Of a stretch of DNA of 64,000 bases, positions 45,557-60,627 are shown one piece after another (position 1 is the first letter of the stretch; each line of letters begins with the position of its first letter). Position numbers and translations under genes: made by a program. Origin of the DNA: Cyrtodaria siliqua (lineage: Eukaryota > Mollusca > Bivalvia > Adapedonta > Hiatellidae); the NCBI GenBank assembly GCA_037043455.1, contig JAWPHD010011213.1:12501-76500 (forward strand), written 5' to 3'. The notes beneath the pieces were generated by a model. The model was not told the DNA's origin. It ran no database searches and saw nothing but the letters and a program-made list of their open reading frames with translations.

Positions 45557-46972
45557 ACCTGTATCAAGACACAACGTTAATCTTACCAAGTGAGACCCAG
45601 AAGTTGCATGTACAAGCCATGACACGGCAACAATGAGTTTCACCGTAAGTTTTTCATTTTTATACGTACTTTCAACAGAGATGACCACGTCAGAAATGCC
45701 ACTGGCACTCATTGGCACGCAAAATGATACTCGTTGACATTTTATGTCCAAGGGACGTAATTCGTTTACGGGTAAATAGAAAAAATAGAGATAACGTTGC
45801 TCTTTCTGCGATCTGAGTGTCCAAATGGTTATTATTTATAAAGGTATTACGTATAGAATATGTATAATATTATCTGGCGTGTTGTAATGGTTGTTACTAT
45901 GATACTTGTTATGATTATTGCAGCAAACCTGTATCAAGACACAACGTTAATCTCTTACCAAGTGAGCCCAGAAGTTGCATGTACAAGCCATGACACGGCA
46001 ACAATGAGTTTCACCGTAAGTTTTACATTTGTATACGTACTTTCAACAGAGATGACCACGTCAGAAATGCCACTGGCACTCTATGGCACGCAAAATGATA
46101 CTCGTCGACATTTTATGTCCAAGGGACGTAATTCGTTTACGGGTAAATAGAAAAAATAGAGATAACGTTGCTCTTTCTGCGATCTGAGTGTCCAAATGGT
46201 TATTATTTATAAAGGTATTACGTATAGAATATGTACAATATTATCTGGCGTGTTGTAATGGTTGTTACTATGATACTTGTTATGATTATTGCAGCAAACC
46301 TGTATCAAGACACAACGTTAATCTCTTACCAAGTGAGCCCAGAAGTTGCATGTACAAGCCATGACACGGCAACAATGAGTTTCACCGTAAGTTTTTCATT
46401 TGTATACGTACTTTCAACAGAGATGACCACGTCAGAAATGCCACTGGCAGTCTATGGCACGCAAAATGATACTCGTTGACATTTTATGTCCAAGGGACGT
46501 AATTCGTTTACGGGTAATTAGAAAAAATAGAGATAACGTTGCTCTTTCTGCGATCTGAGTGTCCAAATGGTTATTATTTATAAAGGTATTACGTATAGAA
46601 TATGTACATTATTATCTGGCGTGTTGTAATGGTTGTTACTATGATACTTGTTATGATTATTGCAGCAAACCTGTATCAAGACACAACGTTAATCTCTTAC
46701 CAAGTGAGCCCAGAAGTTGCATGTACAAGCCATGACACGGCAACAATGAGTTTCACCGTAAGTTTTTCATTTGTATACGTACTTTCAACAGAGATGACCA
46801 CGTCAGAAATTCCACTGGCACTCTATGGCACGCAAAATGATACTCGTTGACATTTTATGTCCAAGGGACGTAATTCGTTTACGGGTAAATTGAAAAAATA
46901 GAGATAACGTTGCTCTTTCTGCGATCTGAGTGTCCAAATGGTTATTATTTATAAAGGTATTACGTAAAGAAT

Positions 46973-47221
46973 ATGTACATTATTATCTGGCGTGTTGTAA
47001 TGGTTGTTACTATGATACTTGTTATGATTATTGCAGCAAACCTGTATCAAGACACAACGTTAATCTCTTACCAAGTGAGCCCAGAAGTTGCATGTACAAG
47101 CCATGACACGGCAACAATGAGTTTCACCGTAAGTTTTTCATTTGTATACGTACTTTCAACAGAGATGACCACGTCAGAAATGCCACTGGCACTCTATGGC
47201 ACGCAAAATGATACTCGTTGA
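46973..47221 (+). other. representative 82-codon ORF of the 371-bp satellite
   Basis: The conceptual product starts MYIIIWRVVMVVTMILVMII. Residues 2-22 are strongly hydrophobic, compatible with a signal anchor. A polar region follows with one Cys (residue 41). The end is ALYGTQNDTR with an NDT sequon at 79-81, then TGA. Of 49 subfamily II ORF starts, 45 read 82 codons through to the stop and the last is cut by the window end. Two have nonsense changes (47344 at codon 64; 53279 at codon 62) and one has an in-frame 18-bp deletion (61994). Between the subfamilies almost all codon differences are non-synonymous, which argues against ordinary purifying selection. A TATAAAGG lies about 25 bp before the ATG in subfamily II but not in I. 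No known protein family is recognised. I consider translation unproven. Confidence 0.25.
47037..47128 (+). other. splice-site-flanked 92-bp core of the satellite monomer (representative)
   Basis: ATTATTGCAG immediately precedes and GTAAGTTTTT follows a 92-bp segment, giving consensus-quality acceptor and donor sites in almost every monomer of both subfamilies. Between subfamilies this core differs at about 7 of 92 positions, less than the 62 bp before it. 92 bp is not a multiple of three, so chained splicing of several cores would shift frame. The signals may be fortuitous and merely homogenised with the array. Confidence 0.2.
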
Positions 47222-50200
47222 CATTTTATGTCCAAGGGACGTAATTCGTTTACGGGTAAATAGAAAAAATAGAGATAACGTTGCTCTTTCTGCGATCTGA
47301 GTTTCCAAATGGTTATTATTTATAAAGGTATTACGTATAGAATATGTACATTATTATCTGGCGTGTTGTAATGGTTGTTACTATGATACTTGTTATGATT
47401 ATTGCAGCAAACCTGTATCAAGACACAACGTTAATCTCTTACCAAGTGAGCCCAGAAGTTGCATGTACAAGCCATGACACGGCAACAATGAGTTTCACCG
47501 TAAGTTTTTCATTTGTATACGTACTTTCAACATAGATGACCACGTCAGAAATGCCACTGGCACTCTATGGCACGCAAAATGATACTCGTTGACATTTTAT
47601 GTCCAAGGGACGTAATTCGTTTACGGGTAAATAGAAAAAATAGAGATAACGTTGCTCTTTCTGCGATCTGAGTGTCCAAATGGTTATTATTTATAAAGGT
47701 ATTACGTAAAGAATATGTACATTATTATCTGGCGTGTTGTAATGGTTGTTACTATGATACTTGTTATGATTATTGCAGCAAACCTGTATCAAGACACAAC
47801 GTTAATCTCTTACCAAGTGAGCCCAGAAGTTGCATGTACAAGCCATGACACGGCATCAATGAGTTTCACCGTAAGTTTTTCATTTGTATACGTACTTTCA
47901 ACAGAGATGACCACGTCAGAAATGCCACTGGCACTCTATGGCACTCAAAATGATACTCGTTGACATTTTATGTACAAGGGACGTAATTTGTTTACGGGTA
48001 AATAGAAAAAATAGAGATAACGTTGCTCTTTCTGCGATCTGAGTGTCCAAATGGTTATTATTTATAAAGGTATTACGTATAGAATATGTACATTAATATC
48101 TGGCGTGTTGCAATGGTTGTTACTATGATACTTGTTATGATTATTGCAGCAAACCTGTATCAAGACACAAAGTTAATCTCTTACCAAGTGAGCCCAGAAG
48201 TTGCATGTACAAGCCATGACACGGCAACAATGAGTTTCACCTTTAGTTTTTCATTTGTATACGTACTTTCAACAGAGATGACCACGTCAGAAATGCCACT
48301 GGCACTCTATGGCACGCAAAATGATACTCGTTGACATTTTATGTACAAGGGACGTAATTCGTTTACGGGTAAATAGAAAAAATAGAGATAACGTTGCTCT
48401 TTCTGCGATCTGAGTGTCCAAATGGTTATTATTTATAAAGGTATTACGTATAGAATATGTACATTATTATCTGGCGTGTTGTAATGGTTGTTACTATGAT
48501 ACTTGTTATGATTATTGCAGCAAACCTGTATCAAGACACAACGTTAATCTCTTACCAAGTGAGCCCAGAAGTTGCATGTACAAGCCATGACACGGCAACA
48601 ATGAGTTTCACCCTAAGTTTTTCATTTGTATACGTACTTTCAACAGAGATGACCACGTCAGAAATGCCACTGGCACTCTATGGCACGCAAAATGATACTC
48701 GTTGACATTTTATGTCCAAGGGACGTAATTCGTTTTCGGGTAAATAGAAAAAATAGAGATAACGTTGCTCTTTCTGCGATCTGAGTGTCCAAATGGTTAT
48801 TATTTATAAAGGTATTACGTATAGAATATGTACATTATTATCTGGCGTGTTGTAATGGTTGTTACTATGAAACTTGTTATGATTATTGCAGCAAACCTGT
48901 ATCAAGACACAACGTTAATCTCTTACCAGGTGAGCCCAGAAATTGCATGTACAAGACATGACACGGCAACAATGAGTTTCACCGTAAGTTTTTCATTTGT
49001 ATACGTACTTTCAACAGAGATGACCACGCCAGAAATGCCACTGGCACTCTATGGCACGCAAAATGATACTCGTTGACATTTTATGTCCAAGGGACGTAAT
49101 TCGTTTACGGGTAAATAGAAAAAATAGAGATAACGTTGCTCTTTCTGCGATCTGAGTGTCCAAATGGTTATTATTTATAAAGGTATTACGTAAAGAATAT
49201 GTACATTATTATCTGGCGTGTTGTAATGGTTGTTACTATGATACTTGTTATGATTATTACAGCAAACCTGTATCAAGACACAACGTTAATCTCTTACCAA
49301 GTGAGCCCAGAAGTTGCATGTACAGGCCATGACACGGCAACAATGAGTTTCACCGTAAGTTTTTCATTTGTATACGTACTTTCAACAGAGATGACCACGT
49401 CAGAAATGCCACTGGCTCTCTATGGCACGCAAAATGATACTCGTTGACATTTTATGTCCAAGGGACGTAATTCGTTAACGGGTAAATAGAAAAAATAGAG
49501 ATAACGTTGCTCTGTCTGCGATCTGAGTGTCCAAATGGTTATTATTTATAAAGGTATTACGTATAGAATATGTACATTATTATCTGGCGTGTTGTAATGG
49601 TTGTTACTATGATACTTGTTATGATTATTGCAGCAAACCTGTATCAAGACACAACGTTAATCTCTTACCAAGTGAGCCCAGAAGTTGCATGTACAAGCCA
49701 TGACACGGCAACAATGAGTTTCACCGTAAGATTTTCATTTGTATACGTACTTTTAACAGAGATGACCACGTCAGAAATGCCACTGGCACTCTATGGCACG
49801 CAAAATGATACTCGTTGACATTTTATGTCCAAGGGACGTAATTCGTTTACGGGTAAATAAAAAAATAGAGATAACGTTGCTCTTTCTGCGATCTGAGTGT
49901 CCAAATGGTTATTATTTATAAAGGTATTACGTATAGAATATGTACATTATTATCTGGCGTGTTGTAATGGTTGTTACTATGATACTTGTTATGATTATTG
50001 CAGCAAACCTGTATCAAGACACAACGTTAATCTCTTACCAAGTGAGCCCAGAAGTTGCATCTACAAGCCATGACACGGCAACAATGAGTTTCACCGTAAG
50101 ATTTTCATTTGTATACGTACTTTCAACAGAGATGACCACGTCAGAAATGCCACTGGCACTCTATGGCACGCAAAATGATACTCGTTGACATTTTATGTCC

Positions 50201-53200
50201 AAGGGACGTAATTCGTTTACGGGTAAATAAAAAAAATAGAGATAACGTTGCTCTTTCTGCGATCTGAGTGTCCAAATGGTTATTATTTATAAAGGTATTA
50301 CGTATAGAATATGTACATTATTATCTGGCGTGTTGTAATGGTTGTTACTATGATACTTGTTATGATTATTGCAGCAAACCTGTATCAAGACACAACGTTA
50401 ATCTCTTACCAAGTGAGCCCAGAAGTTGCATGTGCAAGCCATGACACGGCAACAATGAGTTTCACCGTAAGTTTTTCATTTGTATACGTACTTTCAACAG
50501 AGATGACCACGTCAGAAATGCCACTGGCACTCTATGGCACGCAAAATGATACTCGTTGACATTTTATGTCCAAGGGACGTAATTCGTTTACGGGTAAATA
50601 GAAAAAATAGAGATAACGTTGCTCTTTCTGCGATCTGAGTGTCCAAATGGTTATTATTTATAAAGGTATTACGTATAGAATATGTACATTATTATCTGGC
50701 GTGTTGTAATGGTTGTTACTATGATACTTGTTATGATTATTGCAGCAAACCTGTATCAAGACACAACGTTAATCTCTTACCAAGTGAGCCCAGAACCTGC
50801 ATGTACAAGCCATGACACGGCAACAATGAGTTTCACCGTAAGTTTTTCATTTGTATACGTACTTTCAACAGAGATGACCACGTCAGAAATGCCACTGGCA
50901 CTCTATGGCACGCAAAATGATACTCGTTGACATTTTATGTCCAAGGGACGTAATTCGTTTACGGGTAAATAGAAAAAATAGAGATAACGTTGCTCTTTCT
51001 GCGATCTGAGTGTCCAAATGGTTATTATTTATAAAGGTATTACGTATAGAATATGTACATTATTATCTGGCGTGTTGTAATGGTTGTTACTATGGTACTT
51101 GTTATGATTATTGCAGCAAACCTGTATCGAGACACAACGTTAATCTCTTACCAAGTGAGCCCAGAAGTTGCATGTACAAGCCATGACACGGCAACAATGA
51201 GTTTCACCGTAAGTTTTTCATTTGTATACGTACTTTCAACAGAGATGACCACGTCAGAAATGCCACTGGCACTCTATGGCACGCAAAATGATACTCGTTG
51301 ACATTTTATGTCCAAGGGACGTAATTCGTTTACGGGTAAATAGAAAAAATAGAGATAACGTTGCTCTTTCTGCGATCTGAGTGTCCAAATGGTTATTATT
51401 TATAAAGGTATTACGTATAGAATATGTACATTATTATCTGGCGTGTTGTAATGGTTGTTACTATGATACTTGTTATGATTATTGCAGCAAACCTGTATCA
51501 AGACACAACGTTAATCTCTTACCAAGTGAGCCCAGAAGTTGCATGTACAAGCCATGACACGGCAACAATGAGTTTCACCGTAAGTTTTTCATTTGTATAC
51601 GTACTTTCAACAGAGATGACCACGTCAGAAATGCCACTGGCACTCTATGGCACGCAAAATGATACTCGTTGACATTTTATGTCCAAGGGACGTAATTCGT
51701 TTACGGGTAAATAGAAAAAATAGAGATAACGTTGCTCTTTCTGCGATCTGAGTGTCCAAATGGTTATTATTTATAAAGGTATTACGTATAGAATATGTAC
51801 ATTATTATCTGGCGTGTTGTAATGGTTGTTACTATGATTCTTGTTATGATTATTGCAGCAAACCTGTATCAAGACACAACGTTAATCTCTTACCAAGTGA
51901 GCCCAGAAGTTGCATGTACAAGCCATGACACGGCAACAATGAGTTTCTCCATAAGTTTTTCATTTGTATACGTACTTTCAACAGAGATGACCACGTCAGA
52001 AATGCCACTGGCACTCTATGGCACGCAAAATGATACTCGTTGACATTTTATGTCCAAGGGACGTAATTCGTTTACGGGTAAATAGAAAAAATAGAGATAA
52101 CGTTGCCCTTTCTGCGATCTGAGTGTCCAAATGGTTATTATTTATAAAGGTATTACGTATAGAATATGTACATTATTATCTGGCGTGTTGTAATGGTTGT
52201 TACTATGATACTTGTTATGATTACTGCAGCAAACCTGTATCAAGACACAACGTTAATCTCTTACCAAGTGAGCCCAGAAGTTGCATGTACAAGCCATGAC
52301 ACGGCAACAATGAGTTTCACCGTAAGTTTTTCATTTGTATACGTACTTTCAACAGAGATGACCACGTCAGAAATGCCACTGGCACTCTATGGCACGCAAA
52401 ATGATACTCGTTGACATTTTATGTCCAAGGGACGTAATTCGTTTACGGGTAAATAGAAAAAATAGAGATAACGTTGCTCTTTCTGCGATCTGAGTGTCCA
52501 AATGGTTATTATTTATAAAGGTATTACGTATAGAATATGAACATTATTATCTGGCGTGTTGTAATGGTTGTTACTATGATACTTGTTATGATTATTGCAG
52601 CAAACCTGTATCAAGACACAACGTTAATCTCTTACCAAGTGAGCCCAGAAGTTGCATGTACAAGCCATGACACGGCAACAATGAGTTTCACCGTAAGTTT
52701 TTCATTTGTATACGTACTTTCAACAGAGATGACCACGTCAGAAATGCCACTGGCACTCTATGGCACGCAAAATGATACTCGTTGACATTTTATGTCCAAG
52801 GGACGTAATTCGTTTACGGGTAAATAGAAAAAATAGAGATAACGTTGCTCTTTCTGCGATCTGAGTGTCCAAATGGTTATTATTTATAAAGGTATTACGT
52901 ATAGAATATGTACATTATTATCTGGCGTGTTGTAATGGTTGTTACTATGATACTTGTTATGATTATTGCAGCAAACCTGTATCAAGACACAACGTTAATC
53001 TCTTACCAAGTGAGCCCAGAAGTTGCATGTACAAGCCATGACACGGCAACAATGAGTTTCACCGTAAGTTTTTCATTTGTATACGTACTTTCAACAGAGA
53101 TGACCACGTCAGAAATGCCACTGGCACTCTATGGCACGCAAAATGATACTCGTTGACATTTTATGTCCAAGGGACGTAATTCGTTTACGGGTAAATAGAA

Positions 53201-55133
53201 AAAATAGAGATAACGTTGCTCTTTCTGCGATCTGAGTGTCCAAATGGTTATTATTTATAAAGGTATTACGTATAGAATATGTACATTATTATCTGGCGTG
53301 TTGTAATGGTTGTTACTATGGTACTTGTTATGATTATTGCAGCAAACCTGTATCGAGACACAACGTTAATCTCTTACCAAGTGAGCCCAGAAGTTGCATG
53401 TACAAGCCATGACACGGCAACAATGAGTTTCACCGTAAGTTTTTCATTTGTATACGTACTTTAAACAGAGATGACCACGTCAGAAATGCCACTGGCACTC
53501 TATGGCACGCAAAATGATACTCGTTGACATTTTATGTCCAAGGGACGTAATTCGTTTACGGGTAAATAGAAAAAATAGAGATAACGTTGCTCTTTCTGCG
53601 ATCTGAGTGTCCAAATGGTTATTATTTATAAAGGTATTGCGTATAGAATATGTACATTATTATCTGGCGTGTTGTAATGGTTGTTACTATGATACTTGTT
53701 ATGATTATTGCAGCAAACCTGTATCAAGACACAACGTTAATCTCTTACCAAGTGAGCCCAGAAGTTGCATGTACAAGCCATGACACGGCAACAATGAGTT
53801 TCACCGTAAGTTTTTCATTTGTATACGTACTTTCAACAGAGATGACCACGTCAGAAATGCCACTGGCACTCTATGGCACGCAAAATGATACTCGTTGACA
53901 TTTTATGTCCAAGGGACGTAATTCGTTTACGGGTAAATAGAAAAAATAGAGATAACGTTGCTCTTTCTACGATCTGAGTGTCCAAATGGTTATTATTTAT
54001 AAAGGTATTACGTATAGAATATGTACATTATTATCTGGCGTGTTGTAATGGTTGTTACTATGATACTTGTTATGATTATTGCAGCAAACCTGTATCAAGA
54101 CACAACGTTAATCTCTTACCAAGTGAGCCCAGAAGTTGCATGTACAAGCCATGACACGGCAACAATGAGTTTCACCGTAAGTTTTTCATTTGTATACGTA
54201 CTTTCAACAGAGATGACCACGTCAGAAATGCCACTGGCACTCTATGGCACGCAAAATGATACTCGTTGACATTTTATGTCCAAGGGACGTAATTCGTTTA
54301 CGGGTAAATAGAAAAAATAGAGATAACGTTGCTCTTTCTGCGATCTGAGTGTCCAAATGGTTATTATTTATAAAGGTATTACGTATAGAATATGTACATT
54401 ATTATCTGGCGTGTCGTAATGGTTGTTACTATGATACTTGTTATGATTATTGCAGCAAACCTGTATCAAGACACAACGTTAATCTCTTACCAAGTGAGCC
54501 CAGAAGTTGCATGTACAAGCCATGACACGGCAACAATGAGTTTCACCGTAAGTTTTTCATTTGTATACGTACTTTCAACAGAGATGACCACGTCAGAAAT
54601 GCCACTGGCACTCTATGGCACGCACAATGATACTCGTTGACATTTTATGTCCAAGGGACGTAATTCGTTTACGGGTAAATAGAAAAAATAGAGATAACGT
54701 TGCTCTTTCTGCGATCTGAGTGTCCAAATGGTTATTATTTATAAAGGTATTACGTATAGAATATGTACATTATTATCTGGCGTGTCGTAATGGTTGTTAC
54801 TATGATACTTGTTATGATTATTGCAGCAAACCTGTATCAAGACACAACGTTAATCTCTTACCAAGTGAGCCCAGAAGTTGCATGTACAAGCCATGACACG
54901 GCAACAATGAGTTTCACCGTAAGTTTTTCATTTGTATACGTACTTTCAACAGAGATGACCACGTCAGAAATGCCACTGGCACTCTATGGCACGCACAATG
55001 ATACTCGTTGACATTTTATGTCCAAGGGACGTAATTCGTTTACGGGTAAATAGAAAAAATAGAGATAACGTTGCTCTTTCTGCGATCTGAGTGTCCAAAT
55101 GGTTATTATTTATAAAGGTATTACGTATAGAAT

Positions 55134-56242
55134 ATGTACATTATTATCTGGCGTGTTGTAATGGTTGTTACTATGGTACTTGTTATGATTATTGCAGCAA
55201 ACCTGTATCGAGACACAACGTTAATCTCTTACCAAGTGAGCCCAGAAGTTGCATGTACAAGCCATGACACGGCAACAATGAGTTTCACCGTAAGTTTTTC
55301 ATTTGTATACGTACTTTCAACAGAGATGCACAGGTCAGAAATGCCACTGGCACTCTATGGCACGCAGAATGATACTTGTTGACATTTGATGTCCAAGGGA
55401 CGTAATCCGTGTACGGGGAAATAGAAGAAATAAAGATAACGTGGCTTTTTCTGCGATCTGAGTGTCCAAATGGTTATTATTTATAAAGGTATTACGTAGA
55501 ATATGTACATTATTATCTGGCGTGTTGTAATGGTTGTTACTATGATACTTGTTATGATTATTGCAGCAAACCTGTATCAAGACACAACGTTAATCTCTTA
55601 CCAAGTGAGCCCAGAAGTTGCATGTACAAGCCATGACACGGCAACAATGAGTTTCACCGTAAGTTTTTCATTTGTATACGTACTTTCAACAGAGATGACC
55701 ACGTCAGAAATGCCACTGGCACTCTATGGCACGCACAATGATACTCGTTGACATTTTATGTCCAAGGGACGTAATTCGTTTACGGGTAAATAGAAAAAAT
55801 AGAGATAACGTTGCTCTTTCTGCGATCTGAGTGTCCAAATGGTTATTATTTATAAAGGTATTACGTATAGAATATGTACATTATTATCTGGCGTGTTGTA
55901 ATGGTTGTTACTATGGTACTTGTTATGATTATTGCAGCAAACCTGTATCGAGACACAACGTTAATCTCTTACCAAGTGAGCCCAGAAGTTGCATGTACAA
56001 GCCATGACACGGCAACAATGAGTTTCACCGTAAGTTTTTCATTTGTATACGTACTTTCAACAGAGATGCACAGGTCAGAAATGCCACTGGCACTCTATGG
56101 CACGCAGAATGATACTTGTTGACATTTGATGTCCAAGGGACGTAATCCGTGTACGGGGAAATAGAAGAAATAAAGATAACGTGGCTTTTTCTGCGATCTG
56201 AGTGTCCAAATGGTTATTATTTATAAAGGTATTACGTAGAAT
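55134..56242 (+). repeat. duplicated dimer containing chimeric satellite monomers
   Basis: Monomers at 55134 and 55874 are identical in translation. Each joins a subfamily II 5' part (with GGTACTTG and TATCGAGAC variants) to a 3' part with GATGCACAGGTCAG, GCAGAATGATACTTG and AATCCGTGTACGGGGAAATA. That 3' part resembles the outermost unit at 43261-43400. Both are followed by a 2-bp-shorter spacer end (ACGTAGAAT). The monomers before each (54763 and 55503) share the CACAATGATACTCG variant. The block is a 740-bp dimer duplicated in tandem. Confidence 0.85.
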
Positions 56243-59200
56243 ATGTACATTATTATCTGGCGTGTTGTAATGGTTGTTACTATGATACTTGTTATGATTA
56301 TTGCAGCAAACCTGTATCAAGACACAACGTTAATCTCTTACCAAGTGAGCCCAGAAGTTGCATGTACAAGCCATGACACGGCAACAATGAGTTTCACCGT
56401 AAGTTTTTCATTTGTATACGTACTTTCAACAGAGATGACCACGTCAGAAATGCCACTGGCACTCTTTGGCACGCAAAATGATACTCGTTGACATTTTATG
56501 TCCAAGGGACGTAATTCGTTTACGGGTAAATAGAAAAAATAGAGATAACGTTGCTCTTTCAGCGATCTGAGTGTCCAAATGGTTATTATTTATAAAGGTA
56601 TTACGTATAGAATATGTACATTATTATCTGGCGTGTTGTAATGGTTGTTACTATGATACTTGTTATGATTATTGCAGCAAACCTGTATCGAGACACAACG
56701 TTAATCTCTTACCAAGTGAGCCCAGAAGTTGCATGTACAAGCCATGACACGGCAACAATGAGTTTCACCGTAAGTTTTTCATTTGTATACGTACTTTCAA
56801 CAGAGATGACCACGTCAGAAATGCCACTGGCACTCTATGGCACGCAAAATGATACTCGTTGACATTGTATGTCCAAGGGACGTAATTCGTTTACGGGTAA
56901 ATAGAAAAAATAGAGATAACGTTGCTCTTTCTGCGATCTGAGTGTCCAAATGGTTATTATTTATAAAGGTATTACGTATAGAATATGTACATTATTATCT
57001 GGCGTGTTGTAATGGATGTTACTATGATACTTGTTATGATTATTGCAGCAAACCTGTATCAAGACACAACGTTAATCTCTTACCAAGTGAGCCCAGAAGT
57101 TGCATGTACAAGCCATGACACGGCAACAATGAGTTTCACCGTAAGTTTTTCATTTGTATACGTACTTTCAACAGAGATGACCACGTCAGAAATGCCACTG
57201 GCACTCTATGGCACGCAAAATGATACTCGTTGACATTGTATGTCCAAGGGACGTAATTCGTTTACGGGTAAATAGAAAAAATTGAGATAACGTTGCTCTT
57301 TCTGCGATCTGAGTGTCCAAATGGTTATTATTTATAAAGGTATTACGTATAGAATATGTACATTATTATCTGGCGTGTTGTAATGGATGTTACTATGATA
57401 CTTGTTATGATTATTGCAGCAAACCTGTATCAAGACACAACGTTAATCTCTTACCAAGTGTGCCCAGACGTTGCATATACAAGCCATGACACGGCAACAA
57501 TGAGTTTCACCGTAAGTTTTTCATTTGTATACGTACTTTCAACAGAGATGACCACGTCAGAAATGCCACTGGCACTCTATGGCACGCAAAATGATACTCG
57601 TTGACATTTTATGTCCAAGGGACGTAATTCGTTTACGGGTAAATAGAAAAAATAGAGATAACGTTGCTCTTTCTGCGATCTGAGTGTCCAAATGGTTATT
57701 ATTTATAAAGGTATTACGTATAGAATATGTACATTATTATCTGGCGTGTTGTAATGGTTGTTACTATGATACTTGTTATGATTATTGCAGCAAACCTGTA
57801 TCAAGACACAACGTTAATCTCTTACCAAGTGAGCCCAGAAGTTGCATGTACAAGCCATGACACGGCAACAATGAGTTTCACCGTAAGTTTTTCATTTGTA
57901 TACGTACTTTCAACAGAGATGACCACGTCAGAAATGCCACTGGCACTCTATGGCACGCAAAATGATACTCGTTGACATTTTATGTCCAAGGGACGTAATT
58001 CGTTTACGGGTAAATAGAAAAAATAGAGATAACGTTGCTCTTTCTGCGATCTGAGTGTCCAAATGGTTATTATTTATAAAGGTATTACGTATAGAATATG
58101 TACATTATTATCTGGCGTGTTGTAATGGTTGTTACTATGATACTTGTTATGATTATTGCAGCAAACCTGTATCAAGACACAACTTTAATCTCTTACCAAG
58201 TGAGCCCAGAAGTTGCATGTACAAGCCATGACACGGCAACAATGAGTTTCACCGTAAGTTTTTCATTTGTATACGTACTTTCAACAGAGATGACCACGTC
58301 AGAAATGCCACTGGCACTCTATGGCACGCAAAATGATACTCGTTGACATTTTATGTCCAAGGGACGTAATTCGTTTACGGGTAAATAGAACAAATAGAGA
58401 TAACGTTGCTCTTTCTGCGATATGAGTGTCCAAATGGTTATTATTTATAAAGGTATTACGTATAGAATATGTACATTATTATCTGGCGTGTTGTAATGGT
58501 TGTTACTATGATACTTGTTATGATTATTGCAGCAAACCTGTATCAAGACACAACGTTAATCTCTTACCAAGTGAGCCCAGAAGTTGCATGTACAAGCCAT
58601 GACACGGCAACAATGAGTTTCGACGTAAGTTTTTCATTTGTATACGTACTTTCAACAGAGATGACCACGTCAGAAATGCCACTGGCACTCTATGGCACGC
58701 AAAATGATACTCGTTGACATTTTATGTCCAAGGGACGTAATTCGTTTACGGGTAAATAGAAAAAATAGAGATAACGTTGCTCTTTCTGCGATCTGAGTGT
58801 CCAAATGGTTATTATTTATAAAGGTATTACGTATAGAATATGTACATTATTATCTGGCTTGTTGTAATGGTTGTTACTATGATACTTGTTATGATTATTG
58901 CAGCAAACCTGTATCAAGACACAACGTTAATCTCTTACCAAGTGAGCCCAGAAGTTTCATGTACAAGCCATGACACGGCAACAATAAGTTTCACCGTAAG
59001 TTTTTCATTTGTATACGTACTTTCAACAGAGATGACCACGTCAGATATGCCACTGGCACTCTATGGCACGCAAAATGATACTCGTTGACATTTTATGTCC
59101 AAGGGACGTAATTCGTTTACGGGTAAATAGAAAAAATAGAGATAACGTTGCTCTTTCTGCGATCTGAGTGTCCAAATGGTTATTATTTATAAAGGTATTA

Positions 59201-60627
59201 CGTATAGAATATGTACATTATTATCTGGCGTGTTGTAATGGTTGTTACTATGATACTTGTTATGATTATTGCAGCAAACCTGTATCAAGACACAACGTTA
59301 ATCTCTTACCAAGTGAGCCCAGAAGTTGCATGTACAAGCCATGACACGGCAACAATGAGTTTCACCGTAAGTTTTTCATTTGTATATGTACTTTCAACAG
59401 AGATGACCACGTCAGAAATGCCACTGGCACTCTATGGCACGCAAAATGATACTCGTTGACATGTTATGTCCAAGGGACGTAATTCGTTTACGGGTAAATA
59501 GAACAAATAGAGATAACGTTGCTCTTTCTGCGATCTGTGTGTCCAAATGGTTATTATTTATAAAGGTATTACGTATAGAATATGTACATTATTATCTGGC
59601 GTGTTGTAATGGTTGTTACTATGATACTTGTTATGATTATTGCAGCAAACCTGTATCAAGACACAACGTTAATCTCTTACCAAGTGAGCCCAGAAGTTGC
59701 ATGTACAAGCCATGACACGGCAACAATGAGTTTCACCGTAAGTTTTTCATTTGTATACGTACTTTCAACAGAGATGACCACGTCAGAAATGCCACTGACA
59801 CTCTATGGCACGCAAAATGATACTCGTTGACATTTTATGTCCAAGGGACGTAATTCGTTTAAAGGTAAATAGAAAAAATAGAGATAACGTTGCTCTTTCT
59901 GCGATCTGAGTGTCCAAATGGTTATTATTTATAAAGGTATTACGTATAGAATATGTACATTATTATCTGGCGTGTTGTAATGGTTGTTACTATGATACTT
60001 GTTATGATTATTGCAGCAAACCTGTATCAAGACACAACGTTAATCTCTTACCAAGTGAGCCCAGAAGTTGCATGTACAAGCCATGACACGGCAACAATGA
60101 GTTTCACCGTAAGTTTTTCATTTGTATACGTACTTTCAACAGAGATGACCACGTCAGAAATGCCACTGGCACTCTATGGCACGCAAAATGATACTCGTTG
60201 ACATTTTATGTCCAAGGGACGTAATTCGTTTACGGGTAAATAGAAAAAAAAGAGATAACGTTGCTCTTTCTGCGATCTGAGTGTCCAAATGGTTATTATT
60301 TATAAAGGTATTACGTATAGAATATGTACATTATTATCTGGCGTGTTGTAATGGTTGTTACTATGATACTTGTTATGATTATTGCAGCAAACCTGTATCA
60401 AGACACAACGTTAATCTCTTACCAAGTGAGCCCAGAAGTTGCATGTACAAGCCATGACACGGCAACAATGAGTTTCACCGTAAGTTTTTCATTTGTATAC
60501 GTACTTTCAACAGAGATGACCACGTCAGAAATGCCACTGGCACTCTATGGCACGCAAAATGATACTCGTTGACATTTTATGTCCAAGGGACGTAATTCGT
60601 TTACGGGTAAATAGAAAAAATAGAGAT

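Noticed and set aside
55335..56320. Antisense or alternative-frame ORFs of 81-93 codons within the 371-bp satellite
   Set aside because: They appear only in the few monomers where a chance substitution removed a stop, and are shadows of the repeat.
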